From the NCBI RefSeq assembly GCF_037992945.1, contig NZ_CP150304.1:4602501-4666500 (forward strand): a stretch of 64,000 nt of DNA, given 5' to 3'. The DNA is from Peribacillus sp. FSL E2-0218. GTDB lineage: Bacteria; Bacillota; Bacilli; Bacillales; DSM-1321. Position numbers and translations under genes: made by a program. Within the stretch, counting starts at the first letter, position 1. Each line of letters starts with the position of its first letter. Of this stretch, positions 35,001 to 42,586 are shown one piece after another. The notes below the pieces were generated by a model. The model was not told the DNA's origin and searched no databases. It saw only the letters and a program-made list of their open reading frames with translations.

Positions 35001-35993
35001 ATGACACAACGATTCGAAGCATTAGTCGTAAACAAGCAAGGAGATCAGTTTACCGTAAATATCCAGCAACTATCACTTGATGACCTGCCGCAAGGCGAAG
35101 TGCTCATCCGTGTCCATTATTCTGGGGTCAACTATAAAGATAGCCTAGCCAGCATTCCGAACGGAAACATTGTCAGCACGTATCCGATCAGCCCAGGAAT
35201 TGATATGGCAGGGGTCGTCGTTTCATCTGAGGATTCACGATTCCAGGAAGGGGACGAGGTCATTGCCACCTCTTACGGAATCGGCGTATCCCAATCAGGC
35301 GGCTACAGCCAATATGCCCGTGTTCCTGCGGATTGGATCGTTCCGCTGCCTGATGGCCTATCATTGAAAGAAGCCATGATCATCGGAACTGCGGGATTCA
35401 CTGCCGCCCTCTCGGTTCTGCGCCTAGAAGAAAATAACCTTGCCCCTGATCAAGGCAGCGTTCTTGTTACCGGTGCGACTGGGGGAGTCGGCAGCTTTGC
35501 CGTCTCGATCCTTTCCAAGCTTGGTTACTCGGTGGAAGCAAGTACAGGAAAAGAATCCGAGCATGGATATTTAAAGGAAATCGGGGCGACGACGATTGTA
35601 GCTCGTAAAGAGGTCTACGACGGCAACCTGCGCACCCTTGGCAAACAAAAGTGGAGCGGTGCGGTAGATCCCGTCGGCGGTGAACCTCTAGCATCTGTCC
35701 TTAGCCAAATCAAGTACGGCGGATCTGTAGCGGTCAGCGGATTGACGGCTGGCACCAACCTCCCGGCCACTGTCTTTCCTTTCATCCTAAGAGGTGTTAA
35801 TTTACTAGGAATCGACTCGGTCAATTGCCCGATGGAAACAAGATTGAAAGTCTGGCATCGACTTGCGACCGACTTTAAATTCGATCACCTGGAACAGCTC
35901 ATTCAGCAAGAAATCACCCTTAAAGAATTGCCTGACGTTCTCCCGACCCTCTTAAAAGGCGAAGCAAGAGGCAGAACGATCGTAAAACTATAA
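35001..35993 (+). CDS. YhdH/YhfP-family zinc-independent MDR oxidoreductase
   Basis: A 330-residue medium-chain reductase, the same length as B. subtilis YhfP. The N-terminal GroES-like part has HYSGVNYKDSLAS and the Rossmann part VLVTGATGGVGSFAVSIL. The catalytic-zinc cysteine and histidine ligands of alcohol dehydrogenases are absent, as in quinone or acryloyl-CoA reductases (AcuI group). It probably reduces an activated C=C bond with NADPH. AAAGGAGG lies 7 nt before the ATG. It is a single gene followed by a terminator. Confidence 0.9.
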   Translation: MTQRFEALVVNKQGDQFTVNIQQLSLDDLPQGEVLIRVHYSGVNYKDSLASIPNGNIVSTYPISPGIDMAGVVVSSEDSRFQEGDEVIATSYGIGVSQSGGYSQYARVPADWIVPLPDGLSLKEAMIIGTAGFTAALSVLRLEENNLAPDQGSVLVTGATGGVGSFAVSILSKLGYSVEASTGKESEHGYLKEIGATTIVARKEVYDGNLRTLGKQKWSGAVDPVGGEPLASVLSQIKYGGSVAVSGLTAGTNLPATVFPFILRGVNLLGIDSVNCPMETRLKVWHRLATDFKFDHLEQLIQQEITLKELPDVLPTLLKGEARGRTIVKL

Positions 35994-35995
35994 TC

Positions 35996-36033
35996 CAAAA
36001 AGTGACGCGGGCTAGGCCCCCGTCACTTTTCAT
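35996..36033 (+). terminator. Terminator of the YhfP-like gene
   Basis: AAAGTGACG(C)GGG / CCCCGTCACTTTT with a TAGG-containing loop. Confidence 0.88.
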
Positions 36034-36059
36034 TGTTCAAACAGCCAGGATCCCGTGGT

Positions 36060-36239
36060 GGGATGGATTACCGCGTGTTGGGAAGGAATACCGCCTGTTA
36101 GGACGGATTATACTCGCGTTCGGACGAATTACCGCATGTTCGGACGAATTACCACGTGTTCGGACGGATTACCGCATGTTCGGTCGAATTATCGCGTTTT
36201 TGGACGAATTTTACCCGCGTTCGAACGGATTTCTTGCAA
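36060..36239. repeat. Degenerate tandem repeat, 20-21-bp period (locus C)
   Basis: About nine units with consensus CGGACGAATTACCGCATGTT. The three best (36121-36180) differ at one or two positions. The array starts 27 bp after the YhfP terminator and runs toward cwlJ. ORFs across it are repeat read-through. Confidence 0.85.
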
Positions 36240-36357
36240 ACTCCCTTGCAGCGTTCTCCTTTTTAGGAAGATTGACGACATTAAACGGCTTATTTGCGTT
36301 ATGCTTATCCAGAAAATACACAAAAAGGCCAAACCTCCATAAGGTTCAGCCACTTCT

Positions 36358-36786
36358 TTAATAGGTATTATAAATATTTTCACATTCAGTAGCTGTTGGT
36401 TCATAAAAGCAATGAAGCTTAAAGCGGCCGACTAGAGGCTGATTATACCAGGTAGGCGGGCAATCCCCCTCTGGCCTGAAATACCACAGGCTAAATTTCG
36501 AGGGCCATAATCTTTCCCCGCTTACACTTCGACGTGCAAGCCTTTTTTCCCTATCTCTTGCCCGTTGGTAAAAATACCCTTTCTGCACAGCCTCAAAGGC
36601 ATGCTCCTGATAAACCATATCCGGAATCGTCCTCAGCCCTTTGAAGTCGGAGCAATTCGATCTAATCCGGTTGACTCCAACGTTCCCGATCATCAACATC
36701 CCTTGATCGCCTTCACCTTCACCTTCCGCTCTGAGCAATCTCGCCAACAGAGCAATGTCGGCATCAGTGTGCTTAACGACGGTCAT
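36358..36786 (-). CDS. cwlJ: Spore cortex-lytic cell wall hydrolase
   Basis: A 142-residue hydrolase_2 (SleB/CwlJ) domain without a signal peptide, the same length as B. subtilis CwlJ and closely similar along its length: LLARLLRAEGEGEG, GNVGVNRIRSNCSDFKGLRTI, FYQRARDREKRLARRS, SLWYFRPEGDCP. CwlJ sits in the spore coat and degrades cortex peptidoglycan during calcium-dipicolinate-triggered germination; localisation needs GerQ, whose gene is not adjacent here. GGAGGTGATTGG precedes the ATG. Confidence 0.95.
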   Translation of the reverse strand: MTVVKHTDADIALLARLLRAEGEGEGDQGMLMIGNVGVNRIRSNCSDFKGLRTIPDMVYQEHAFEAVQKGYFYQRARDREKRLARRSVSGERLWPSKFSLWYFRPEGDCPPTWYNQPLVGRFKLHCFYEPTATECENIYNTY

Positions 36787-36890
36787 CCAATCACCTCCAC
36801 TTTTTTTATCCTATGCCCAGGAGATGGAAAGATGCTCCGATTTTAATAAAACCTTCATATGCCGTACACGTCCCATCAACAATCCAACCT

Positions 36891-36961
36891 TATACTTAAG
36901 GAAGGTTGGATGGCACGCGTGGCTATCATGGTATTTGGCGTAGGCGGGGCCAATACTTTTT
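36891..36961 (+). ncRNA. Structured RNA element, copy 1, with its -10 box
   Basis: TATACT (36891-36896) lies exactly 7 nt before GGTTGG (36904). Hairpin 1 is GATGGC / GCTATC (36909-36927, loop ACGCGTG). Hairpin 2 is GTATTTGGC / GCCAATAC (36931-36956), followed by TTTTT, so it can also terminate. A further stem CGGCGCG / CGTGCCG lies at 36974-36990. The same element recurs at 46058. No good -35 is visible here. Confidence 0.55.
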
Positions 36962-37031
36962 GTACATAGACAACGGCGCGGATCGTGCCGTACCAAACTG
37001 TAGGCAAACTCAAGATTCATCGAGGCTGTTT

Positions 37032-37112
37032 ATGGTTTTTGTGTTTGGAGCTTTGATTTTCGGTGCAGGTATAGATTGCATCGCAAGTGCTTCCATTCCA
37101 ATAAGTAATTAA
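37032..37112 (+). CDS. Possible 26-aa hydrophobic peptide downstream of the structured RNA
   Basis: ATG at 37032, 6 nt after GAGG, opens a frame for MVFVFGALIFGAGIDCIASA and a few more residues, ending at 37112 just before a terminator. Its size and hydrophobicity resemble small membrane peptides. With the element at 36904 it would form one transcript of about 245 nt. Coding is not proven. Confidence 0.3.
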   Translation: MVFVFGALIFGAGIDCIASASIPISN

Positions 37113-37148
37113 AAAGGCTTCGGAATGAGGCCATTCCGAAACCTTTTT
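37110..37148. terminator. Bidirectional terminator
   Basis: AAAAAGGCTTCGGAATG / CATTCCGAAACCTTTTT, between the RNA locus and the DUF1292 gene. Confidence 0.88.
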
Positions 37149-37173
37149 GTGTGTCGTGTCCTTGACTTGTCCA

Positions 37174-37443
37174 TTATGCCTTCGCTTCAAAAGCAGCTTC
37201 AAACGCCAAAGATACCTTTTCGAATTCTTCGTCCGATTCGATATCGAACAGTTCGCCTTCGCCCTCGACCCTGAAGAAGAAAATATCGATGTCTTCCTCT
37301 GTATCTTGTTCAATATCTTCAAGCAAACCGACTGCCACATATTCCGTTCCTTCTACATCCAATGAGCCTAAAACCTCAACTTCATGAGCCTCATCACTGT
37401 CATCTGTAAGTGTGAAAACCTCACCTTCACGAATGTTACCCAT
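37174..37443 (-). CDS. DUF1292 protein (YrzB-like)
   Basis: A very acidic 89-residue protein of the DUF1292 family found across Firmicutes. It begins REGEVFTLTDDSDEAHEVEVLG and ends with the family pattern FFFRVEGEGELFDIESDEEFEKV. The fold is a small beta protein. Function is not established. GAGAGGAG precedes the ATG. In B. subtilis the relative is near yrrK/yrzL, which are not here, so this is a stand-alone paralogue. Confidence 0.88.
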   Translation of the reverse strand: MGNIREGEVFTLTDDSDEAHEVEVLGSLDVEGTEYVAVGLLEDIEQDTEEDIDIFFFRVEGEGELFDIESDEEFEKVSLAFEAAFEAKA

Positions 37444-37709
37444 CCTATCTCTCCTCTCTTATCCATTCATAATGGAGTTGTTTCCATAGTATATCGGCTA
37501 TTTCCTTCAGAAACAAACTTTTGCCCTGAAAACTAGGGAAATTCTTTTTCCGCTACTTAGAATCAATGCCAGCCAATGGCCTATACAGGATGACCCCTAT
37601 CGTTCCAAACATTATGATCAATAGAAAAAATATTGAAAAACAGTTAAAAAAGGGAATCCAATTCCGAATAATGTTATATATTGAACTATTAATAAAGGAG
37701 GCTGTTTCA

Positions 37710-38096
37710 TTGCCCGCAAAAAGAATCGATCATATTGGAGTTGTCGTAAGAGATCTTGAAAAGTCCATCACTTTTTATCAGGACGTGCTGGATTTAAAAT
37801 TAAAAGCGCGTACTCCTCATACCAATGGTGTCATCCAACTGGCATTCCTGGGTTACGAGGAGTCGGAAGAAACGGAAATCGAATTGATTCAGGGGTATAG
37901 CGATACATTGCCATCTGAAGCGACGATCCATCATTTTGCCATTACCGTTGATGATATCGAAAAAGAATATGCACGAATCAAAAAACTGAATGACATCGAG
38001 CTGATCGACGAGGAAATCGTCACCCTTCCAAATGGCTACCGCTACTTCTACATATATGGACCGGAAAAAGAATGGATTGAATTTTTCCAAAGATAA
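37710..38096 (+). CDS. VOC-family protein (glyoxalase I/methylmalonyl-CoA epimerase-like)
   Basis: A 128-residue single-copy VOC protein. It begins KRIDHIGVVVRDLEKSITFYQDVL, with the metal His in DHIG. A second His is in IHHFAITVDDIEKEY, and the final acidic ligand is in EWIEFFQ. The metal site H-E-H-E type suggests an active lyase or epimerase. It starts at TTG 37710, 8 nt after AAAGGAGG; the frame upstream has no better start. Confidence 0.85.
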   Translation: MPAKRIDHIGVVVRDLEKSITFYQDVLDLKLKARTPHTNGVIQLAFLGYEESEETEIELIQGYSDTLPSEATIHHFAITVDDIEKEYARIKKLNDIELIDEEIVTLPNGYRYFYIYGPEKEWIEFFQR

Positions 38097-38105
38097 ATCG
38101 CATGC

Positions 38106-38141
38106 TAAAAAAGCAGAGTCCAGTCGACTTCTGCTTTTTTG
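38106..38141 (+). terminator. Terminator of the VOC gene at 37710
   Basis: AAAAAGCAGA...GTC / GAC...TTCTGCTTTTTT. Confidence 0.88.
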
Positions 38142-38179
38142 CCCTTCACCCACGCTGCATCCTGGTACGCTGACTGTTT

Positions 38180-38445
38180 AGGTTCATCCGGACGATATAC
38201 TCCGCGTCGGGACGATTCACCTCCAACTCGGACGGATTATTTCCACTTTCGGTCGGTTCATCTCCGACTCGGACGGATTTCTCGCGCGTTTGGTCGATTT
38301 ATCCCCGACTCGGACGGATTATTTCCACTTTCGGTCGATTTATCTCCGACTCGGACGGATTTCTCGCGCGTTTGGACGATTCATCCCCCAATCGGATGAT
38401 TTATCTGACGGATCGGATGGATTTTCGCGCAGTTTCGGACATTAA
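38180..38445. repeat. Degenerate tandem repeat with an 82-bp higher-order copy (locus D)
   Basis: About twelve units of 19-22 bp built on TCGGACGGATT (for example TCGGACGGATTATTTCCACT, TCGGTCGGTTCATCTCCGAC). A block of four units starting at 38228 is repeated at 38310 with few changes, giving an 82-bp period. The array starts about 40 bp after a terminator. Confidence 0.85.
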
Positions 38446-38477
38446 ATGATGGGGTATCTCATTTCATCACCACAATT

Positions 38478-38503
38478 AAATAAAAGCCGGCTGTTACCAG
38501 CTT
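38478..38503 (-). terminator. Terminator of rpsN
   Basis: AGCTGG / CCGGCT with a TAACAG loop is followed by TTTATTT on the minus strand; it overlaps the rpsN stop region. Confidence 0.75.
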
Positions 38504-38763
38504 GACTTTTTGACACCCGGTACATGCCCCTTATGGGCAAGCTCGCGAAAAGCGATTCGTGACATGTTGAATTTGCGCATATATCCACGGGGCCTTCCCG
38601 TTACTCCGCAGCGATTATGGATCCTTGTCGGGGAGGAATCCCGGGGGAGTTTGGCCAATGCTGCATAGTCCCCTTTTTCTTTCAATTCCCGCCTGCGCTC
38701 CGCATACTTTTCAACCAGTGCCAACTGTTTTTGTGCTTTCACTACCTTCGATTTTTTCGCCAT
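38494..38763 (-). CDS. rpsN: 30S ribosomal protein S14, zinc-independent paralogue
   Basis: An 89-residue S14 of the long, zinc-free type (like B. subtilis YhzA/RpsN2). The C-terminal signature RKFNMSRIAFRELAHKG is clear. The CxxC pairs of the 61-residue zinc form are absent; RCGVTGRPRG has one cysteine only. Such paralogues replace zinc-binding S14 when zinc is scarce. It follows the zinc-free L33 gene by about 60 nt and Zur-type boxes lie upstream. Confidence 0.95.
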   Translation of the reverse strand: MAKKSKVVKAQKQLALVEKYAERRRELKEKGDYAALAKLPRDSSPTRIHNRCGVTGRPRGYMRKFNMSRIAFRELAHKGHVPGVKKSSW

Positions 38764-38800
38764 TTTTCAATCTCCTTTACGTTAACTGGTTCACATAAAA

Positions 38801-38817
38801 CAAAATCATTACGATTT
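38801..38817. promoter_or_regulatory. Degenerate Zur-type box upstream of rpsN
   Basis: The minus strand reads AAATCGTAATGATTTTG: a perfect left half and a weak right half of the Zur 7-1-7 site. It lies between rpmG and rpsN. Confidence 0.4.
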
Positions 38818-38825
38818 AAAAGCGA

Positions 38826-38975
38826 TCATTTCGTTTCCCGATGGATCGTATGTTTCTTTAAGCGTGGACAATATTTCTTCAATTCGATTCGATCCGGATG
38901 ATTCCGCTTATTCTTCGTTGTAATATAGTTACGGTCCCCTGTTTCCGTGCATGCTAAAGTAATATTCACTCTCAT
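38826..38975 (-). CDS. rpmG: 50S ribosomal protein L33, cysteine-poor (zinc-free) form
   Basis: A 49-residue L33: RNYITTKNKRNHPDRIELKK is the family core. The two CxxC pairs of the zinc form are broken (ACTETG and YCPRLKK), leaving two isolated cysteines, as in the C-minus paralogues that are Zur-regulated in Bacillus. The ATG is at 38975. It is the first gene of a two-gene unit with zinc-free rpsN. Confidence 0.92.
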   Translation of the reverse strand: MRVNITLACTETGDRNYITTKNKRNHPDRIELKKYCPRLKKHTIHRETK

Positions 38976-39011
38976 TTCCTTTTCCTCCTTTTTCCTTCTA
39001 ATCACAACACC

Positions 39012-39031
39012 AAACGTAATGATTACGATTT
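39012..39031. promoter_or_regulatory. Zur box 1 upstream of rpmG
   Basis: AAACGTAATGATTACGATTT: near-perfect 7-1-7 dyad (CGTAAT-G-ATTACG), about 40 bp upstream of rpmG. It matches the B. subtilis Zur consensus. Confidence 0.88.
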
Positions 39032-39074
39032 AATCCCCTGATTTCCATCACTTTAAAAAGCTCCTCTTCATAAT

Positions 39075-39095
39075 AAAACGTAATGATTACTATTT
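39075..39095. promoter_or_regulatory. Zur box 2 upstream of rpmG
   Basis: The core ACGTAATGATTACT has the same dyad as box 1, 63 bp further upstream. Two boxes suggest cooperative repression by zinc-loaded Zur. Confidence 0.75.
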
Positions 39096-39175
39096 GCAAG
39101 TTTTTTTTATTCTTTTTATCGTTCAAATTCAGAAAAATCCTTCAGGCCTTGCATCTGATTTTTCCCGAACCAATA

Positions 39176-39222
39176 AAAAACCGAAGACAACCCCAATGCA
39201 TTTCGAGTTAGTCTTCAGTCTA
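39176..39222 (-). terminator. Terminator of the chemoreceptor gene
   Basis: ACTGAAGACTAAC / GTTGTCTTCGGT is followed by TTTTTTA on the minus strand. Confidence 0.8.
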
Positions 39223-39231
39223 GAATTTTTA

Positions 39232-40923
39232 TTATTTGATATTGAATTTCCCGACCATATCCTCAAGCTCTTCAGCCATGGATGAAAGCGAACGGATGGA
39301 GGAATCGACTTCCTCCATGGATGCCAGCTGTTCTTCTGTCGATGCCGCTACTTCTTCTGAGTTGGCGGCATTTTCCTGGGCGTGCGCCGTCATATCATTG
39401 GAAACCTGTGCCACTTCATCTATGCTTGCAGAAATTTGTTGGACACTGGCCTTGATTTCCTCGATTTTAGGTGTAATGCTTCTCGTACTGTCCAGGATTT
39501 GCGAGAATTTATTGGAAGTCTCGACAGATACCTTCACACCCTCCTCGGCATTTTCCATCACTTTTTTCATTATGTTCACTGAATCTCTCGTGTCGTTTTG
39601 CATGCCGTTAATCAAATCGGCAATCAGCTTAGTTGAGGTTTGGGATTGCTCAGCCAATTTCCTCACTTCCTCTGCCACAACGGCAAAGCCTTTACCATGT
39701 TCCCCAGCACGAGCAGCTTCAATGGCTGCATTGAGTGCCAGCAAATTCGTCTGTCCCGCAATTCCGGTGATGACCTCGATGATTTTTCCGATTTCATGAG
39801 ATCGATCGGACAAGGAGCCGATCACCTGATTCGATTGATTGACGGATTCATGGATGAATCGCATTTGATTCAAGTTTTCCTCAACAAAATGACTGCCCTC
39901 TTCAGCTTGCATAGCAGATTCCCTTGATAATTCAGCTACACTGGAGGTACTGTCCGATATCCGAACGATTCCCTGGACAACTTCATTCAACGTTCCAAGA
40001 CTGCCTTCAAGCTGTTTTGTCGTCTCCTCGGATGCCCCCGAAATTTCCTGAATCGATGTGGCCACCGTTTCAGCGGCAATGCTCGATTGATTAACACTTG
40101 AACTTAATTGTTCGGCAGAAGCGGCTACCATTCCGGCATTGGCTGAAATTGCCGTAAGTGTATCGCGAAGATGCTTGGTCATTTTTTCAAAGGATTGATT
40201 TAACTCATATAATTCATCCCTGCTCTTCAACTCTATTCTCTCGACCATCAAATTGCCCTCCGCTACCTGGTTGGCAGCAGCCCCCAGCTTTTTAAGCGGC
40301 TTGGAAATCAGATTGGCTGTCAGCCATCCAGCTGCAATCGCAAAGATAAAAGCAAATATGCTGATGATCATGATTTTGTCCGTCGCCTTCTCGGATTGCT
40401 CTTTCGCCTCTTTCACCTTCGCCTTGATGACGCCTTCGGTTGATTCATTTAATGCATAGGTTTGTTCACCCAATTTCGTACTGATCGGCACCACTTTTTC
40501 CTGGGCCAGCTTTTTTGCTTCATTTACGTCTTTAGCGGCAACCTCGATGAGCTTTGTGTTCTCCGCTATCCAGGCTGCATTCGATTCCTGAATGTCCTCC
40601 AGCTGTCGATCCGTTGCTGCCACCGACGAAATATCCTTTGCCTGCGCTATTAACTGATTGATTTTTTCATTGGAAGTGTACACATTTTCTTTCATCTCGG
40701 AGGTGCCGTATAAGAGATATCCCCTTATGTAAGAAACCTGGCGAGTGGCCTCGTTCTGGATACTTTGTGCGTTGGTGTTCACTTCCGTTATATTATCGAT
40801 GATATAATCATAATCCCTATTCATTTCTTTCATGCTGGTGTAAGAAATGAATGCAGAAACCCCAAATATGATAGAGATGAGCATAGAGCTCATGATCAAT
40901 TTTTTCTTGATGGAAAATTTCAT
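39232..40923 (-). CDS. Methyl-accepting chemotaxis protein
   Basis: A 563-residue transmembrane chemoreceptor. It has an N-terminal helix (about 11-30), a four-helix-bundle-type ligand domain (about 31-180), a second helix (about 183-205), HAMP (206-258) and a cytoplasmic signalling coiled coil. The hairpin tip reads EVITGIAGQTNLLALNAAIEAARAGEHGKGFAVVAEEVRKLAEQS, shown here only by its halves EVITGIAGQTNLLALN and AARAGEHGKGFAVVAEE. It signals to CheA/CheW; the ligand is unknown. It is a single gene, as common for MCPs. Confidence 0.95.
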   Translation of the reverse strand: MKFSIKKKLIMSSMLISIIFGVSAFISYTSMKEMNRDYDYIIDNITEVNTNAQSIQNEATRQVSYIRGYLLYGTSEMKENVYTSNEKINQLIAQAKDISSVAATDRQLEDIQESNAAWIAENTKLIEVAAKDVNEAKKLAQEKVVPISTKLGEQTYALNESTEGVIKAKVKEAKEQSEKATDKIMIISIFAFIFAIAAGWLTANLISKPLKKLGAAANQVAEGNLMVERIELKSRDELYELNQSFEKMTKHLRDTLTAISANAGMVAASAEQLSSSVNQSSIAAETVATSIQEISGASEETTKQLEGSLGTLNEVVQGIVRISDSTSSVAELSRESAMQAEEGSHFVEENLNQMRFIHESVNQSNQVIGSLSDRSHEIGKIIEVITGIAGQTNLLALNAAIEAARAGEHGKGFAVVAEEVRKLAEQSQTSTKLIADLINGMQNDTRDSVNIMKKVMENAEEGVKVSVETSNKFSQILDSTRSITPKIEEIKASVQQISASIDEVAQVSNDMTAHAQENAANSEEVAASTEEQLASMEEVDSSIRSLSSMAEELEDMVGKFNIK

Positions 40924-41033
40924 TCCAGCCTTCCCCCTTTTCTATATAAACCACATCTTGCTTTTGCTTCCTTTCTGTTATTATCGGTTCATATGAAAAA
41001 AATTCTATCAGGGAGAAGAGAAATTGCGCACAA

Positions 41034-41070
41034 AAAAAGCTGATTGCACATGCAGCCAGCTTTTTTTTCC
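41034..41070 (-). terminator. Terminator of the GIY-YIG gene
   Basis: AAAGCTG / CAGCTTT with a T-run on the minus strand. Confidence 0.8.
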
Positions 41071-41445
41071 TCATTTATAAAACACTTTATCGACGTTGTA
41101 TTTAGCTCGAAGTGTATTGATCATGTAGGTTTCGTAAATTTCGCGTTCCATGGGATCCTCGACGATAAGGATGTCGATTTTCTTCACTTCATTACGGTGG
41201 TCTTTAATCGGAGACACATTATCCTCGAAATGCTTTTTGACCCTTGGTCTCAGCTTACGAGCTTTACCGACGAAAATCAGTTCCTCGCGTTCATTGTAAA
41301 ACAAGATGATGCCGCCTTTATCGCGGGGAATCAAATGAAAATCGATAAATCCGTATATTTCAGGAATGACTGCTTCGTCTCCCTCTATCACTTGTTTTCT
41401 TTGTTTAATGCTAATATCCGCTGCAGGGATTTCAATATTTATCAT
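41071..41445 (-). CDS. GIY-YIG nuclease-domain protein
   Basis: A 124-residue protein with a GIY-YIG-like core: GGIILFYNEREELIFVGKARKLRPRVKKHF (residues 44-73, given here as GIILFYNE and VGKARKLRPRVKKHF) and a conserved glutamate in EREIYETYMI. It resembles the UvrC N-terminal nuclease module, in which the arginine and glutamate are catalytic. It may cut or bind branched DNA; no UvrC-like partner domain is encoded. The ATG at 41445 has AGGACGTG upstream. Confidence 0.82.
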   Translation of the reverse strand: MINIEIPAADISIKQRKQVIEGDEAVIPEIYGFIDFHLIPRDKGGIILFYNEREELIFVGKARKLRPRVKKHFEDNVSPIKDHRNEVKKIDILIVEDPMEREIYETYMINTLRAKYNVDKVFYK

Positions 41446-41619
41446 TACAATTCACGTCCTCTATTTGTATAAGCTAAGCACATTCAAATTCCTGTGATAC
41501 AGCCCAATCGCTTTTTTCTTAAAGGTAAATGGTATCATAATTACGAACGAAAAGCCATGCATGCCGTAATGGGTTCGGGGTTGTTTGCCATTTTTCTTAA
41601 CACATCACCATGAAATATA

Positions 41620-41655
41620 AAGAAGAAGACTCAATAAGAGTCTCCTTCTTAGTCG
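41620..41655 (-). terminator. Terminator of the YpzG-like gene
   Basis: AAGAAG...AGACTC / GAGTCT...CTTCTT around an AATAA loop; the minus-strand tail is weak. Confidence 0.55.
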
Positions 41656-41664
41656 AAATATCCG

Positions 41665-41817
41665 TTACCACCTGTGAGCCTTTGCATTGCTTCTTAGGAT
41701 AATGTTTGTTTGCGATACTTCCGTATGGCCATTAACTTGAGACTTCGAACGCTTAGGTCTTGTCCAATTATGGTGAAACTTTTGAGAATGTGGATCTAAA
41801 TGATCTTTATAACTCAT
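41665..41817 (-). CDS. ypzG: YpzG-family small protein
   Basis: A 50-residue basic peptide: MSYKDHLDPHSQKFHHNWTR at the start, then PKRSKSQVNGHTEVSQ and a KAHRW end. This layout, with the PKRxKSQVNGxTE core, is that of the YpzG family known only from Bacillaceae, possibly spore-associated; the function is unknown. GGGGTGAC precedes the ATG. It stands alone. Confidence 0.85.
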   Translation of the reverse strand: MSYKDHLDPHSQKFHHNWTRPKRSKSQVNGHTEVSQTNIILRSNAKAHRW

Positions 41818-41922
41818 TCTGTGTCACCCCATCATTAGGATTTGGATATTTCAGCCGTGATAAGAATCCCTATCACTTGCTCTAGTATTTGATTTTTGCA
41901 TCTCTTTCATACAACATTTCCT

Positions 41923-42567
41923 TCAAAATTCCAACTCAACCGACTTCCCCTTTGCCAGGACCTTCCCTTCACCATTGACCGCATCACTTGTCATGAAGGT
42001 AATTCCCGTCACATCCCCTTTTTTTACAATGAAGCCTACATTGCCGCTTTTCGTACCGTTCCCGGCCATTTCGCCGTTCAGTTCCTCCAAGTAGATATCA
42101 TCCTCCCATGGAAGGTGTTCCCCGTTATTGGTTTCCAGAAAAGCGACCGGTGAGAACTTGATCTTTTTATCGCTATTGTTTTTGATATCAACCTTCACTT
42201 TTACGATGTCGAAATCCTCAGCATGTGTATAGCCATGAAAGAAATCAATCATGCTGTAATCCGGTGTAACGTGCATTACCTTCATTTCTTTGACCGTTAC
42301 CTCGATTGGTCCAACATTGATTGCTTCGTTCACTTTTTTAAAGGCCTTCAATGTCAGTTCGCCCTTTGCATCCGAGACATCCTGGCCGATTTGGGTTAGC
42401 TTCCTATCATCAGGCAGCTGTGGATTCGGAACATAGACATCCTTCTTCACCAGTGGAGCGCCCATCTCCTCCGTTTTTTCTTTAGCCGCCTTTTCTTCAA
42501 ATGCAGGTTGGGTATTAAGAGCCCCGAATGTGGTCAATATAAAGGCACCTATTATCAGTCTGTTCAT
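41923..42567 (-). CDS. Secreted DUF4352-like protein
   Basis: A 214-residue protein with an N-terminal signal peptide (MNRLIIGAFILTTFGAL) and an immunoglobulin-like beta domain (about 85-214): KVKVDIKNNSDKKIKFSP is the typical strand pair of DUF4352, followed by EHLPWEDDIYLEELNGEMAGNG and the GFIVKKGD motif. It starts 19 nt after phoA on the same strand, so it is expressed with alkaline phosphatase, presumably under PhoP control. Its role in phosphate scavenging is inference. Confidence 0.78.
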   Translation of the reverse strand: MNRLIIGAFILTTFGALNTQPAFEEKAAKEKTEEMGAPLVKKDVYVPNPQLPDDRKLTQIGQDVSDAKGELTLKAFKKVNEAINVGPIEVTVKEMKVMHVTPDYSMIDFFHGYTHAEDFDIVKVKVDIKNNSDKKIKFSPVAFLETNNGEHLPWEDDIYLEELNGEMAGNGTKSGNVGFIVKKGDVTGITFMTSDAVNGEGKVLAKGKSVELEF

Positions 42568-42586
42568 GGAATCCCTCCCCGAAATG

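Noticed and set aside
36060..36240. Possible CRISPR array or coding repeat protein
   Set aside because: Units are contiguous with no unique spacers, no cas genes are near, and the frames crossing the array (36002-36361) lack a ribosome site and follow a terminator.
36904..36956. T-box or known riboswitch for the repeated RNA element
   Set aside because: The AGGGTGGNACCGCG box, specifier loop and the conserved cores of TPP, SAM, purine, lysine, c-di-GMP and manganese classes are absent.
36811..37020. Minus-strand ORF sharing a GPAYAKY...HACHPT peptide with the 46 kb copy
   Set aside because: The similarity ends exactly at the stem boundaries, promoters point the other way, and the base changes preserve pairing. 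The peptide likeness is better explained by the conserved RNA, though it is not formally excluded.
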